6,436 bases of DNA from Euryarchaeota archaeon UBA136 (GCA_002506485.1 DAXQ01000011.1:1-6436), one strand, 5' to 3'; shown: positions 1-6,194, counted from the first letter of the stretch. Numbers and translations are program-made. Notes: generated by a model from the letters alone, not told the origin.

Positions 1-96
1 GTAGCAATCTTCGAATGGTTAATGGTATTCACCGCCCAGATCGGCTATTTCTATACTTTTAATCACGACCTAGAAGACGAATCGATAATAGATTAG
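1..96 (+). CDS. C-terminal fragment of an unidentified protein (5' end outside window)
   Basis: An open frame runs from the first base to a TAG at 94-96 and gives the last 31 residues of a protein that begins upstream. The first 20 or so residues are rich in aromatic and aliphatic side chains (Phe, Trp, Leu, Val, Tyr), with a single acidic residue among them. They are followed by an acidic tail ending DLEDESIID. This looks like a last membrane-associated or buried helix with a short acidic C-terminus. The frame has no start codon context here and the family cannot be recognised. It could be a chance open frame, but its composition is protein-like and it ends shortly before the next gene on the same strand. 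Confidence 0.45.
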   Translation, partial: VAIFEWLMVFTAQIGYFYTFNHDLEDESIID

Positions 97-141
97 TCAC
101 TGTGAACCCAACTTCTTTAGTCCACTGTTAATTCGATATTC

Positions 142-513
142 ATGGGAAAAGAGTCCTGGGCCAAGTACGGGATGGAAAAGGCCAAAAGCACGACGATGAA
201 GTCTGGAGCATTTATGGAAGCCAAAGAGGAAGGTTTTGCAGCTGCAATTTCTGCACCGCTAGGTCCCGCCGGTAATCAAATTTTGAAGAATGCAGTAGAT
301 GGCATATGGTCTGAGGCTAGGAAGTTGACCGAAGAGGCAAGGCAAATATCGCTAACTGTTAACAATCAGAAATCGAAAGAGGAGAGAGAAGCAGTCTTGG
401 ATTTGACAAGAGAAGCTGCTAGAAAGGCAGGTCTACAGGCTGCGATTGCAGCCGGATGGGAACAAGGGTGGAAAGAAGGAGTTCTGAAACGAGATTCCGG
501 AAAATCAGATTAA
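142..513 (+). CDS. Small helical hypothetical protein (123 aa)
   Basis: I do not recognise this protein. It is rich in Ala, Lys, Glu and Gly, has no cysteine or histidine, and should be almost wholly helical. A weak internal similarity is visible: GFAAAISA at residues 31-38 and GLQAAIAA at 97-104, each followed by small residues and glycines. The stretch at about 55-95 is highly charged and could form an amphipathic or coiled-coil helix. There is no signal peptide and no clear membrane span. The ATG at 142 is the first start after an in-frame stop at 118-120. No Shine-Dalgarno sequence precedes it and no convincing TATA box was found. The gene converges with orc1/cdc6 and overlaps its 3' end by 9 bp. 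It may share a transcript with the fragment at the window edge. Function is unknown; protein-like composition supports a real gene. Confidence 0.6.
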   Translation: MGKESWAKYGMEKAKSTTMKSGAFMEAKEEGFAAAISAPLGPAGNQILKNAVDGIWSEARKLTEEARQISLTVNNQKSKEEREAVLDLTREAARKAGLQAAIAAGWEQGWKEGVLKRDSGKSD

Positions 514-518
514 TCTGA
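505..518. repeat. Perfect 14-bp palindrome over two convergent stop codons
   Basis: TCAGATTAATCTGA equals its own reverse complement. It contains the TAA stop (511-513) of the small plus-strand gene and the TGA stop (507-505) of orc1/cdc6. A perfect palindrome with no loop forms only a poor RNA hairpin, so it is not a clear terminator. It could be a protein-binding site or a coincidence of short, AT-rich convergent gene ends. Confidence 0.6.
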
Positions 519-1782
519 GTTGCATACTACTCAAATATCCGGACATCTTTATTTCTTTGATAACACGTGATAAGAATGAATCATTATCCAGAGCACCATC
601 AATCTGGCTCTGTTCGATTGACAGACTTATGTATCTGGTTCTTCCCTGCCTTCCCAGACTGACCACTTTAGCATTGATTAGTCCTTGCATATCTAGTTCA
701 GATATAATATGGCCAACCCGTCTTTGTGTCAGTTGCTCTACCTCGAACCGCTTGCATATTAGACTGTAGGTATTGTAGACCTCACCGGTTGTTTGCTGTC
801 CGTTTTCTTTGGAGCCCCGGTTTAGGATAATACTTGCCAAAGTTACTTTGGGCTGTAGTGGTAGTGTTGAAATAAGGCTACGGACCAAATCATGTTCCAT
901 AACATTCTCTGCTTTGCTAACATACTCTACTGTTACGATTTCCTTCCCTTCCCTTTCGGCAATTTCTGCCGATATTCTAAGTAAGTCCAAGGCCTTTCTT
1001 GCGTCTCCATGTTCCAGTGCAGCTCTGCTGGAACAGTATGACAACACCAGTGGTTCAACTGCGCCTTCATGAAAAGCCATCTTTGCCCTTTGCACAAGTA
1101 TATTCTCAATCTGGAGTGCATTGTATGGTGCAAATGTCAATGATTCTTCTCCCATTCTTGATTTTACTCTAGGATCAAGCCACGAAGTGAACTTCGTATC
1201 ATTTGAAATACCGATGAGTGAAATTTTAGAATTGTCCAGATCCGAATTCAAACCGGTAAGGTGGTAAAGAATATCATCCCCACTTTTGCTTACTAGCGTA
1301 TCAATCTCATCCAGAATTACGATTGCAATTCCACCATCTTCATCAGCCTTTTCTTTGAGTGCCGAATACACTTTGTCGATTCTCCAACCGGCATTTGGTA
1401 CTTTGTCTTCCCAATCGTTGGAATAAGTCTTACCAATATTTGTTAGAATCCCATAGGGCGTGTTGGTCTGTTTACAATTAATATAAGCCGTATGAATCTT
1501 TTTACCCTCAGTTTCAGCTTTTGATACAATCTGTTTGCAAATAAATTTTGCGACGGCAGTCTTTCCTGTTCCTGTCTGCCCGTATATTAATATATTGGAT
1601 GGCCGCGCACCATATAATGCCGGTTTCAAAATGTTTGCAACGTCGTTAATTTCGTTATCCCGGTGAGGAAATTCTGGAGGTATGTAAGTCGATGCCAAAG
1701 CCTCTCTGTTCCTGAAAATCCGCTCTTCCTGAATGAGCCTGTCAAAAACGTTGTTTTTTTCAGAATTTTGTTTCTTTCCCAT
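505..1782 (-). CDS. cdc6: Orc1/Cdc6 replication initiator, AAA+ ATPase (425 aa)
   Basis: This is the archaeal origin-recognition protein, which binds origin repeats as an ATP-loaded AAA+ protein and helps load the MCM helicase. Counting from the ATG at 1782, the Walker A motif GQTGTGKT is at residues 68-75, Walker B ILDEID at 156-161 and sensor-1 SND at 193-195. A conserved arginine region, DPRVKSRM, is at 203-210, and the sensor-2 helix HGDARKALDLLR is at 258-269. A C-terminal winged helix spans about 300-390, with a recognition region at 351-369 and a basic wing near SLGRQGRTR (375-383). All ATPase motifs are intact and the length is usual for the family. The frame stays open back to a TTG at 1887, but the 1782 ATG is preferred: AGGTG lies 8 nt before it and a TATA box sits inside the extra segment. 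The gene is divergent from DP1. Other paralogues may exist elsewhere in the genome. Confidence 0.96.
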   Translation of the reverse strand: MGKKQNSEKNNVFDRLIQEERIFRNREALASTYIPPEFPHRDNEINDVANILKPALYGARPSNILIYGQTGTGKTAVAKFICKQIVSKAETEGKKIHTAYINCKQTNTPYGILTNIGKTYSNDWEDKVPNAGWRIDKVYSALKEKADEDGGIAIVILDEIDTLVSKSGDDILYHLTGLNSDLDNSKISLIGISNDTKFTSWLDPRVKSRMGEESLTFAPYNALQIENILVQRAKMAFHEGAVEPLVLSYCSSRAALEHGDARKALDLLRISAEIAEREGKEIVTVEYVSKAENVMEHDLVRSLISTLPLQPKVTLASIILNRGSKENGQQTTGEVYNTYSLICKRFEVEQLTQRRVGHIISELDMQGLINAKVVSLGRQGRTRYISLSIEQSQIDGALDNDSFLSRVIKEIKMSGYLSSMQLRLI

Positions 1783-1790
1783 AGATAATA

Positions 1791-1795
1791 CACCT
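1791..1795 (-). promoter_or_regulatory. Ribosome binding site that fixes the orc1/cdc6 start
   Basis: Read on the minus strand, AGGTG lies 8 nt before the ATG at 1782. It matches the core of the usual anti-Shine-Dalgarno complement (GGAGGTGAT). Together with the TATA box at 1836-1830, which would start the transcript near 1806, it argues for a short leader and for the 1782 start rather than the TTG at 1887. Confidence 0.6.
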
Positions 1796-1829
1796 GCCAT
1801 AAGCAGGGCCTTGAGTATAGCCAACCAGC

Positions 1830-1836
1830 TATAAAT
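1830..1836 (-). promoter_or_regulatory. TATA box for orc1/cdc6
   Basis: On the minus strand the sequence is ATTTATA (within GCATTTATAGC). The usual archaeal spacing of about 25 nt puts the transcript start near 1806, giving a leader of roughly 24 nt that carries the AGGTG ribosome binding site. This is a prediction from spacing only. Confidence 0.5.
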
Positions 1837-1885
1837 GCAAAGGGTCCCAAGCAATCTTTTTTTTGTTTTTAAAGCCAGATTTTCC

Positions 1886-1915
1886 AATCATTTTTTAATA
1901 GAATATAATCATTTT
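1886..1915. repeat. Direct repeat AATCATTTT, two copies 21 bp apart
   Basis: The 9-mer AATCATTTT occurs at 1886-1894 and again at 1907-1915. The 21-bp centre-to-centre spacing equals two helical turns, so both copies would face the same side of the DNA. They lie in the AT-rich centre of the putative origin. In such AT-rich sequence a 9-bp repeat may arise by chance. Confidence 0.45.
1891..1910 (+). promoter_or_regulatory. Probable promoter region of the DP1 gene
   Basis: The AT-rich stretch holds two possible TATA boxes, TTTTTTAATA (1891-1900) and AATATAATC (1902-1910). They would start transcription at about 1923-1932, giving a leader of some 42-50 nt before the TTG start. The exact box cannot be chosen, because the whole stretch is AT-rich and may instead belong to the origin. 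Confidence 0.35.
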
Positions 1916-1956
1916 CAGTTTACATAGTTGCCATTACAAAAAGGGTTTTCTTCTCT

Positions 1957-1967
1957 CCCTAATAGGG
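1957..1967. repeat. Inverted repeat CCCTAATAGGG just before the DP1 start
   Basis: The arms CCCTA and TAGGG are perfectly complementary around a single central A. The repeat ends 6 nt before the TTG start of DP1, so a protein bound here could block translation or transcription of DP1, or be part of origin recognition. Its AGGGT end also lies where a weak ribosome binding site would be expected. Confidence 0.45.
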
Positions 1968-1973
1968 TCGGAC

Positions 1974-3404
1974 TTGTCAGTCAAAGAAAAGGAAGTTATT
2001 GCTTGGCTCTCAGAGCATAAATTAATGCCTTCTCCCGAGTTGGTAACTCATGTGGTTAACCATCCCGAGGGTCTGGTGCTTCTTGAGAAGTCGGTTGATT
2101 CCCTGGATGGGCCCAGATTATTCCTTAGTGTTTCAGATCTCATAGTTGATGAACGTCCTGAACCTCCCAAGCCCATAAGCCGCCCTAAAGTTACCAACAT
2201 CCCTCCCGTAATAATCGAGAGGCAGATTAACAAAAGTCTGGCGGATGGAAAGCTGGAGAGTTATGTTTCCCTTTTCAATGATCGTTTCAAGACACTCTCA
2301 AGGCTAGTGCGCAGAGATCCTTCAATGCGAGACGCAGGGGGCCTGTCAAATCTGGATTCCGATGAGGAAAACAAAGTGATTGGTATGGTCGCTGATATTC
2401 GGACGTTTCAAAATGGCCGTATCAAGGTTGCTATTGAGGATTCAAAAAGCCGCCTGAACTTGCTGTTGACTGAACCAGAAGAAGGCAGTCTGAATCTTTT
2501 GCATGATGAGGTTATCGGCGTGTCTGGTAAACTTAGCAGACAGGGCGATATTTTGTTCGTGAATTCTCCAATAGTACGACCGCACGTTGGCCGTTATCAG
2601 GAATTTGCCCGAGCCGATGAACCCTACATTGCGTTGTTTATCTCAGATATACATTTAGGTAGCAAGACCTTCAAAAATGAAGAATGGGAAAAATTCATAT
2701 CCTGGTTGAATGGAGAAGTTGATTACCACAAGGAATGGATTCCGAATCCAGGCTATTTGATAATAGCTGGAGATGCTGTTGATGGTATTGATTCCTATCC
2801 TGGTCAGGAAGATGATTTATCTATAACTGACGTTTGGGAACAGTACTCCGAACTGGCAACTTCAGTTTCCAAGATTCCAACAGAAATCCAGACCGTCATA
2901 ATGCCAGGTAATCACGATGCAGTCCGACTTATGGAACCTCAATTACCTCTCCCTGACAGAGTGATAAAGAATTTCAAGGATAATTTAACCTTTACAGCTA
3001 ACCCGGTTCTACTTGATATCGCGGGTGTCAAGATTCTCTGCTACCATGGTAAATCCCTAGATGATCTGGTTAGTCTCCGGGATCTTTCCTACGACAATCC
3101 TATGGCAATGATGAAGGAGTTACTCAACAGGAGACACATGGCACCGATATATGGTGGCAAAACCCCCCTAGCTCCGGAAAGAGAGGATCACTTATTGATA
3201 CGAGAGATTCCTGACATCTTTGTTACAGGCCACGTTCATTCTTGCGGAGTTGAGAGATACAAAGGCGTTCTGATGCTGAATCCCGGCACTTGGCAGGCTC
3301 AGACAGATTATCAGAAGATGATGGGCTTTCAGCCAGATCCATGTAGGGCGATTGCCGTGAACTTGCAGACTTTTGATACCCAAGTGCTGGACTTCAACTT
3401 TTGA
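1974..3404 (+). CDS. polB: PolD small subunit DP1, Mre11-like 3'-5' exonuclease (476 aa)
   Basis: DP1 is the proofreading subunit of the archaea-specific replicative DNA polymerase D and pairs with the catalytic large subunit DP2, which is not in this window. A small helical N-terminal region (about 1-35) is followed by a proline-rich linker (62-80), an OB-fold at roughly 133-205 and a calcineurin-like phosphoesterase domain from about 218 to the end. The metal-binding motifs are all present: SDIH (224-227), GDAVDG (266-271), PGNHD (311-315), YHGKS (357-361) and TGHVHS (418-423). They are followed by NPGTWQ (436-441). The exonuclease site therefore looks intact. The length is at the short end for DP1. 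The start is the TTG at 1974; upstream the frame is open to 1902 but has no ATG, GTG or TTG. Only a weak AGGGT precedes it. It is divergent from orc1/cdc6. The gene is also annotated as DNA polymerase II small subunit. Confidence 0.96.
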   Translation: MSVKEKEVIAWLSEHKLMPSPELVTHVVNHPEGLVLLEKSVDSLDGPRLFLSVSDLIVDERPEPPKPISRPKVTNIPPVIIERQINKSLADGKLESYVSLFNDRFKTLSRLVRRDPSMRDAGGLSNLDSDEENKVIGMVADIRTFQNGRIKVAIEDSKSRLNLLLTEPEEGSLNLLHDEVIGVSGKLSRQGDILFVNSPIVRPHVGRYQEFARADEPYIALFISDIHLGSKTFKNEEWEKFISWLNGEVDYHKEWIPNPGYLIIAGDAVDGIDSYPGQEDDLSITDVWEQYSELATSVSKIPTEIQTVIMPGNHDAVRLMEPQLPLPDRVIKNFKDNLTFTANPVLLDIAGVKILCYHGKSLDDLVSLRDLSYDNPMAMMKELLNRRHMAPIYGGKTPLAPEREDHLLIREIPDIFVTGHVHSCGVERYKGVLMLNPGTWQAQTDYQKMMGFQPDPCRAIAVNLQTFDTQVLDFNF

Positions 3405-3416
3405 GTTTAACTTAGA

Positions 3417-3425
3417 TTATAAATA
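3417..3425 (+). promoter_or_regulatory. TATA box for the VOC/ATP-grasp unit
   Basis: TTATAAATA lies 12 nt after the DP1 stop codon, with its centre 27 nt before the ATG at 3448. That spacing would start transcription at or next to the ATG, giving a leaderless mRNA. GGT lies only 1 nt before the ATG, too close to act as a ribosome binding site, which agrees with leaderless translation. The unit thus has its own promoter although it follows DP1 on the same strand. Confidence 0.6.
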
Positions 3426-3447
3426 ATCGTAGCTCTGGTAAAAGGTC

Positions 3448-3849
3448 ATGAGAGATTCGAACAATGCGTTTCACATAGCGATACCTTGCAAGGATCTACA
3501 GGAGGCTACTGATTTTTATCAGTCTAAGTTGGGCTGCAAGCTTTGCCGGGAATACGATGATCGTGTGACCTTCGACTTTTTTGGAGATCAATTGGTCTGC
3601 CATTTGTCCCCAGATAAGATAGATACAGATCCTGAACCGTACCCCCGGCACTTTGGGATAACTTTCTACAAAGAATCAGATTTCAATTCCCTTGTTGCCC
3701 AGTTGAAGGATCAAGATGTAAAAATGCTTAATCCCATATTTACCCGTTTTGAGGACATGCCGGAGAGGCATCTGACATTTTTCTTGAAGGATCCTTCCAA
3801 TAACATATTAGAATTCAAATTTTATCCTAATTCAGAGATGATGCATTAG
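3448..3849 (+). CDS. VOC-fold protein, glyoxalase/dioxygenase-like (133 aa)
   Basis: The protein has the two-module vicinal-oxygen-chelate fold, whose members include glyoxalase I, extradiol dioxygenases and antibiotic-binding proteins. Module one begins FHIAIPCKDLQEATDFYQSKLGC (8-30 region). Module two begins near HFGITF (68-73) and ends with the typical DPSNNILEFKFY (115-126). His9, His68 and Glu122 sit where VOC metal ligands are expected, so metal binding is likely. A further His52 is present. It resembles the many short VOC proteins of unknown substrate, and fold membership alone does not show that it is a methylglyoxal-detoxifying enzyme. It is the first gene of a likely two-gene operon with the ATP-grasp gene 2 nt downstream and has its own promoter. 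The ATG at 3448 agrees with the TATA box position. Confidence 0.85.
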   Translation: MRDSNNAFHIAIPCKDLQEATDFYQSKLGCKLCREYDDRVTFDFFGDQLVCHLSPDKIDTDPEPYPRHFGITFYKESDFNSLVAQLKDQDVKMLNPIFTRFEDMPERHLTFFLKDPSNNILEFKFYPNSEMMH

Positions 3850-3851
3850 AC

Positions 3852-4913
3852 ATGTCAAAGACCAAAGTAGTTATCACAGGTGCAGGAGGGGGTGGAGCTA
3901 ATAATATAATTACAACGATTAAGGAAAGAGAAGATTATGTCTTAATCGGTTTTGATATCTCTGAATATAAGGTAGCCAGAGCGAATGTTGATCGTCGTTT
4001 TGTTGTCCCTCCCGCCTCGGCTCCTGATTACGAGGAAAGAATATCTAGTATTATAAGAGAACAGAAACCGGCTTTGATAATTCCCACTAATGATCCTGAG
4101 GTCGAGAAATTATCAGAGATTAGAGAAAGGTTGGACACCCAACTTTTTTTCCCGGACCATGAATCGGTGGCCCTATGTCTGAACAAATGGAATTTCTATA
4201 ATTTTGCAGTAGAAAATGGAATTCGTATGGCCGAGACTTACCATGTGGAAAATCTGGATGATGTAGATGATATCTTTTCAAGATTCAGTTCAGATCTGCT
4301 CTGGTGCCGTGCTATTAAGGGTGCAGGTTCCAAGGGGGCAACTAAAGTCAAGGATGCTGAGCAGGCTAGATGGTGGATTAAGTATTGGAATGAGATGCGC
4401 GGAATGCAAATTTCGGATTTCACAATCTCCGAATTTCTTCCAGGTCGGGATTTCGCTTGCCAGAGCACCTGGAAAAATGGCAAACTCATATTGATGAAGG
4501 CAGCTGAGCGGCTTTCCTACATTGAGGCCGCATCGCGACCCAGCAACATGTCATCTTCACCTGAACTGGCCAAGACAGTTTACGACAAGGAACTCTTTGA
4601 TTTCTGCATTGACGTTATTGGGAAGCTTTCGGGAGGGCAAGCCCATGGTAATTATGACGTCGATATCAAAATGAACTCACGGAATGAATATTGTGTCACA
4701 GAAATAAACATCGGTCGTTTCTTCATGATTACGAATCTTTTCAATCTTTCAGGCAAATATTCCATGATTGACACTTACTTGAAGTTGGCTACAGGTGAAG
4801 ATCCCGAGATTGATGATCCCTTTGATTTCTCGGAGAAGTATCTGATTCGCTCCTTGGACACATTACCAACGGTCTTGTCCCCAGATGAGATAACTAGACG
4901 CCTTCAAGGTTAG
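3852..4913 (+). CDS. ATP-grasp ligase-like protein, carbamoyl-phosphate-synthase type (353 aa)
   Basis: ATP-grasp enzymes join a carboxylate to an amine, thiol or similar group through an acylphosphate. The N-terminal pre-ATP-grasp domain starts with VVITGAGGGGANNII (6-20), a Rossmann-like strand and glycine loop, and continues to about residue 108, including PALIIPTNDPEVE (73-85). In the ATP-grasp domain, KGAGSKGATKV (156-166) is the phosphate-binding loop and EFLPGRDFACQ (194-204) the hinge/adenine region. DIKMN (271-275) and TEINIGRF (283-290) carry the likely Mg-binding Asp271, Glu285 and Asn287. The overall form is like CarB-like ATP-grasp proteins found near polysaccharide and natural-product genes. 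The substrate is unknown. The ATG follows the VOC stop by 2 nt, so the two are probably cotranscribed and coupled in translation. Its 3' end overlaps the convergent glycosyltransferase gene by 20 bp. Confidence 0.85.
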   Translation: MSKTKVVITGAGGGGANNIITTIKEREDYVLIGFDISEYKVARANVDRRFVVPPASAPDYEERISSIIREQKPALIIPTNDPEVEKLSEIRERLDTQLFFPDHESVALCLNKWNFYNFAVENGIRMAETYHVENLDDVDDIFSRFSSDLLWCRAIKGAGSKGATKVKDAEQARWWIKYWNEMRGMQISDFTISEFLPGRDFACQSTWKNGKLILMKAAERLSYIEAASRPSNMSSSPELAKTVYDKELFDFCIDVIGKLSGGQAHGNYDVDIKMNSRNEYCVTEINIGRFFMITNLFNLSGKYSMIDTYLKLATGEDPEIDDPFDFSEKYLIRSLDTLPTVLSPDEITRRLQG

Positions 4914-6144
4914 TTTTCTTCACAAATTGATAGAGTGATTCCAATCTTTCTTCGCAATGTTCCCAGTTATGTGTTTTCTCGGCTAATTTTCTTGCCCGTT
5001 TACCCATCTCTGCGCATTTCTGTGGGTCAAACATCATTTTCATTATTGCAGCTTTGAGACGATCCCATTGACCCCACTCAAAGGTTACTCCAATCCCTTC
5101 TCTTTCGACGAATTGCCCCATTAAAAGCTCTTTACAGGTTATTATTGGAACTCCTGCCGCCATCGCCTCAAAAAGTTTGTTGGGTGCGCTCAAACGATTG
5201 TTTATGTTCGCTGGGTCCAGAGCCATCAGGACCGCATCACATTCAATAGTCTGCAAAGGAACATTGTCGGGATGGATTGATCCCATATAGTTCACATTAT
5301 TCATTTTCCCCTCTATTCTCTTAAGTTTAGGGACTAGGGTACCGAATCCCCCAATGTCAAATTGGACACCTTTCATCTTGCTGACAGTCAGTGCGGTTTC
5401 AATTATCCCTCGGGAAGGATGTTTTTCCAAGACTCCGATATACAGGATGCGGAAATTTTCTTCCCTCTTTCGGTTCTCTATCTTTTTCAAGGGATAGGTT
5501 TCAAGTCGTTTGACATTTCCAATTCGGGTTAGCCTTGAATTCATAAAATCCCGGTGGGCCATATTCATAACTGCGGTTGCCTCTTCTTCAGTCGCTGCAA
5601 AAGGTGCCTTGATTCCAGATTCAAGCATGTTCTTGATTCTAGCGTAATTTGCAGGCCCCGCCGATATTATGCCCTTACAACTCTTCAGTAGCATAGACTC
5701 AAGCATGTGCAGTCCGTTGGCAATTGTGTTTGAAACGACTCCCTTTACCAATCCCGGATAGTTCTCATGACAATCATAGACTAGAGGCCTCTCTAATATT
5801 TTTGAAGTGAACACACCTCCAGGCAGGGTATCCAGATCATGATAGTGAAGAATAAGGTCCCTTTCAAGTTTATGAAATGCAAGAATCTGCCACGTACTCC
5901 ACCAAAGGAATCCAGGTAATTTCCTAGCAAAGACAAAGGGGTCATTCAATGCACATTTTTCTTGATAACGCCATATAGTTCCCCATTCAGTAGTGGTCGT
6001 AGTCTCGAACTTTCCTGTTCGATCCCATGCAAGCAGGATTACCCGATGACCCAATTTAGCCAGACTTTTAGCTGTGTCAGCTACAACTGGTTCTGCGATA
6101 CCGCCTGTGGTCAGACGTGTCCTGACCATAATCACTAGTGACAC
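4894..6144 (-). CDS. Glycosyltransferase, GT-B fold, family 4-like (416 aa)
   Basis: This enzyme probably transfers a sugar from a nucleotide-sugar donor to a lipid, glycan or protein acceptor at the cytoplasmic side of the membrane. The N-terminal Rossmann-like domain (about 1-200) has a glycine-bearing loop LTTGGIAEP (11-19), the acceptor-side motifs HYHDLDTLP (100-108) and YDCHE (123-127). The C-terminal domain starts around FRILYIGVLEKHPSRGI (231-247) and carries the donor-site motif APNKLFEAMAAGVPII (320-335) with the family Glu326. No transmembrane segment is obvious, though a Trp-rich patch at 78-88 might contact the membrane. The start is the GTG at 6144, the first start after an in-frame TAA, and a TATA box about 25 nt upstream predicts a leaderless mRNA beginning there. 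An ATG at 6129 is a possible alternative. Donor and acceptor cannot be told from sequence. Confidence 0.9.
   Translation of the reverse strand: MSLVIMVRTRLTTGGIAEPVVADTAKSLAKLGHRVILLAWDRTGKFETTTTTEWGTIWRYQEKCALNDPFVFARKLPGFLWWSTWQILAFHKLERDLILHYHDLDTLPGGVFTSKILERPLVYDCHENYPGLVKGVVSNTIANGLHMLESMLLKSCKGIISAGPANYARIKNMLESGIKAPFAATEEEATAVMNMAHRDFMNSRLTRIGNVKRLETYPLKKIENRKREENFRILYIGVLEKHPSRGIIETALTVSKMKGVQFDIGGFGTLVPKLKRIEGKMNNVNYMGSIHPDNVPLQTIECDAVLMALDPANINNRLSAPNKLFEAMAAGVPIITCKELLMGQFVEREGIGVTFEWGQWDRLKAAIMKMMFDPQKCAEMGKRARKLAEKTHNWEHCEERLESLYQFVKKTNLEGV
4911..4920 (+). terminator. Possible U-rich terminator after the ATP-grasp gene
   Basis: The ATP-grasp stop codon is followed at once by TTTTCTT on the plus strand, with no hairpin. 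Archaeal transcription often ends at such T-rich runs. The run is short and lies inside the coding end of the convergent glycosyltransferase gene, so support is weak. Confidence 0.25.
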
Positions 6145-6163
6145 TGTAGCTTAAGGAAACTGT

Positions 6164-6173
6164 GGATAAATAC
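6164..6173 (-). promoter_or_regulatory. TATA box for the glycosyltransferase gene
   Basis: On the minus strand the sequence reads GTATTTATCC, with its centre about 25 nt before the GTG at 6144. The spacing predicts transcription starting at the start codon, which supports GTG at 6144 and leaderless translation. No ribosome binding site is visible before the GTG. Confidence 0.5.
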
Positions 6174-6194
6174 AATCTCCGCTCATCGCAGAAG

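Larger units (their letters stand above)
1783..1973. other. Candidate chromosomal replication origin (oriC) between orc1/cdc6 and DP1
   Basis: This 191-bp gap lies between the divergent starts of the initiator gene and the PolD small-subunit gene. In several euryarchaea, for example Pyrococcus, the origin lies next to cdc6 and close to the PolD genes, so position is the main evidence. The centre is AT-rich: a T8-G-T5 run at 1857-1870 and further AT-rich sequence to about 1918 could serve as an unwinding element. Short repeats are present: AATCATTTT twice, 21 bp apart; AGGGT three times in the same direction (1841-1845, 1942-1946, 1964-1968); and CCCTAATAGGG next to the DP1 start. The segment CCATTACAAAAAGGG (1931-1945) only loosely resembles the origin recognition box plus G-string seen in other archaea. 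No full canonical box was found, so the origin call rests on context and composition. Confidence 0.5.

Noticed and set aside
809..1072. Plus-strand open frame of 87 codons opposite orc1/cdc6
   Set aside because: It is a shadow of the initiator gene: low-complexity Ser/Leu composition, no start signals, and the opposite strand carries clear AAA+ motifs.
1857..1870. T8-G-T5 run as a transcription terminator
   Set aside because: No gene ends upstream of it on the plus strand. It lies between two divergent starts, so an origin or promoter role is more likely.
1783..1887. TTG start at 1887 for orc1/cdc6, giving 460 residues
   Set aside because: The added 35 residues are hydrophobic and unlike the family, a TATA box lies inside them, and AGGTG sits 8 nt before the ATG at 1782.
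4238..4494. Open frames of 75-83 codons on both strands inside the ATP-grasp gene
   Set aside because: They lie within the phosphate-loop and hinge coding region of the ATP-grasp gene, have no recognisable domain, and are expected by chance.
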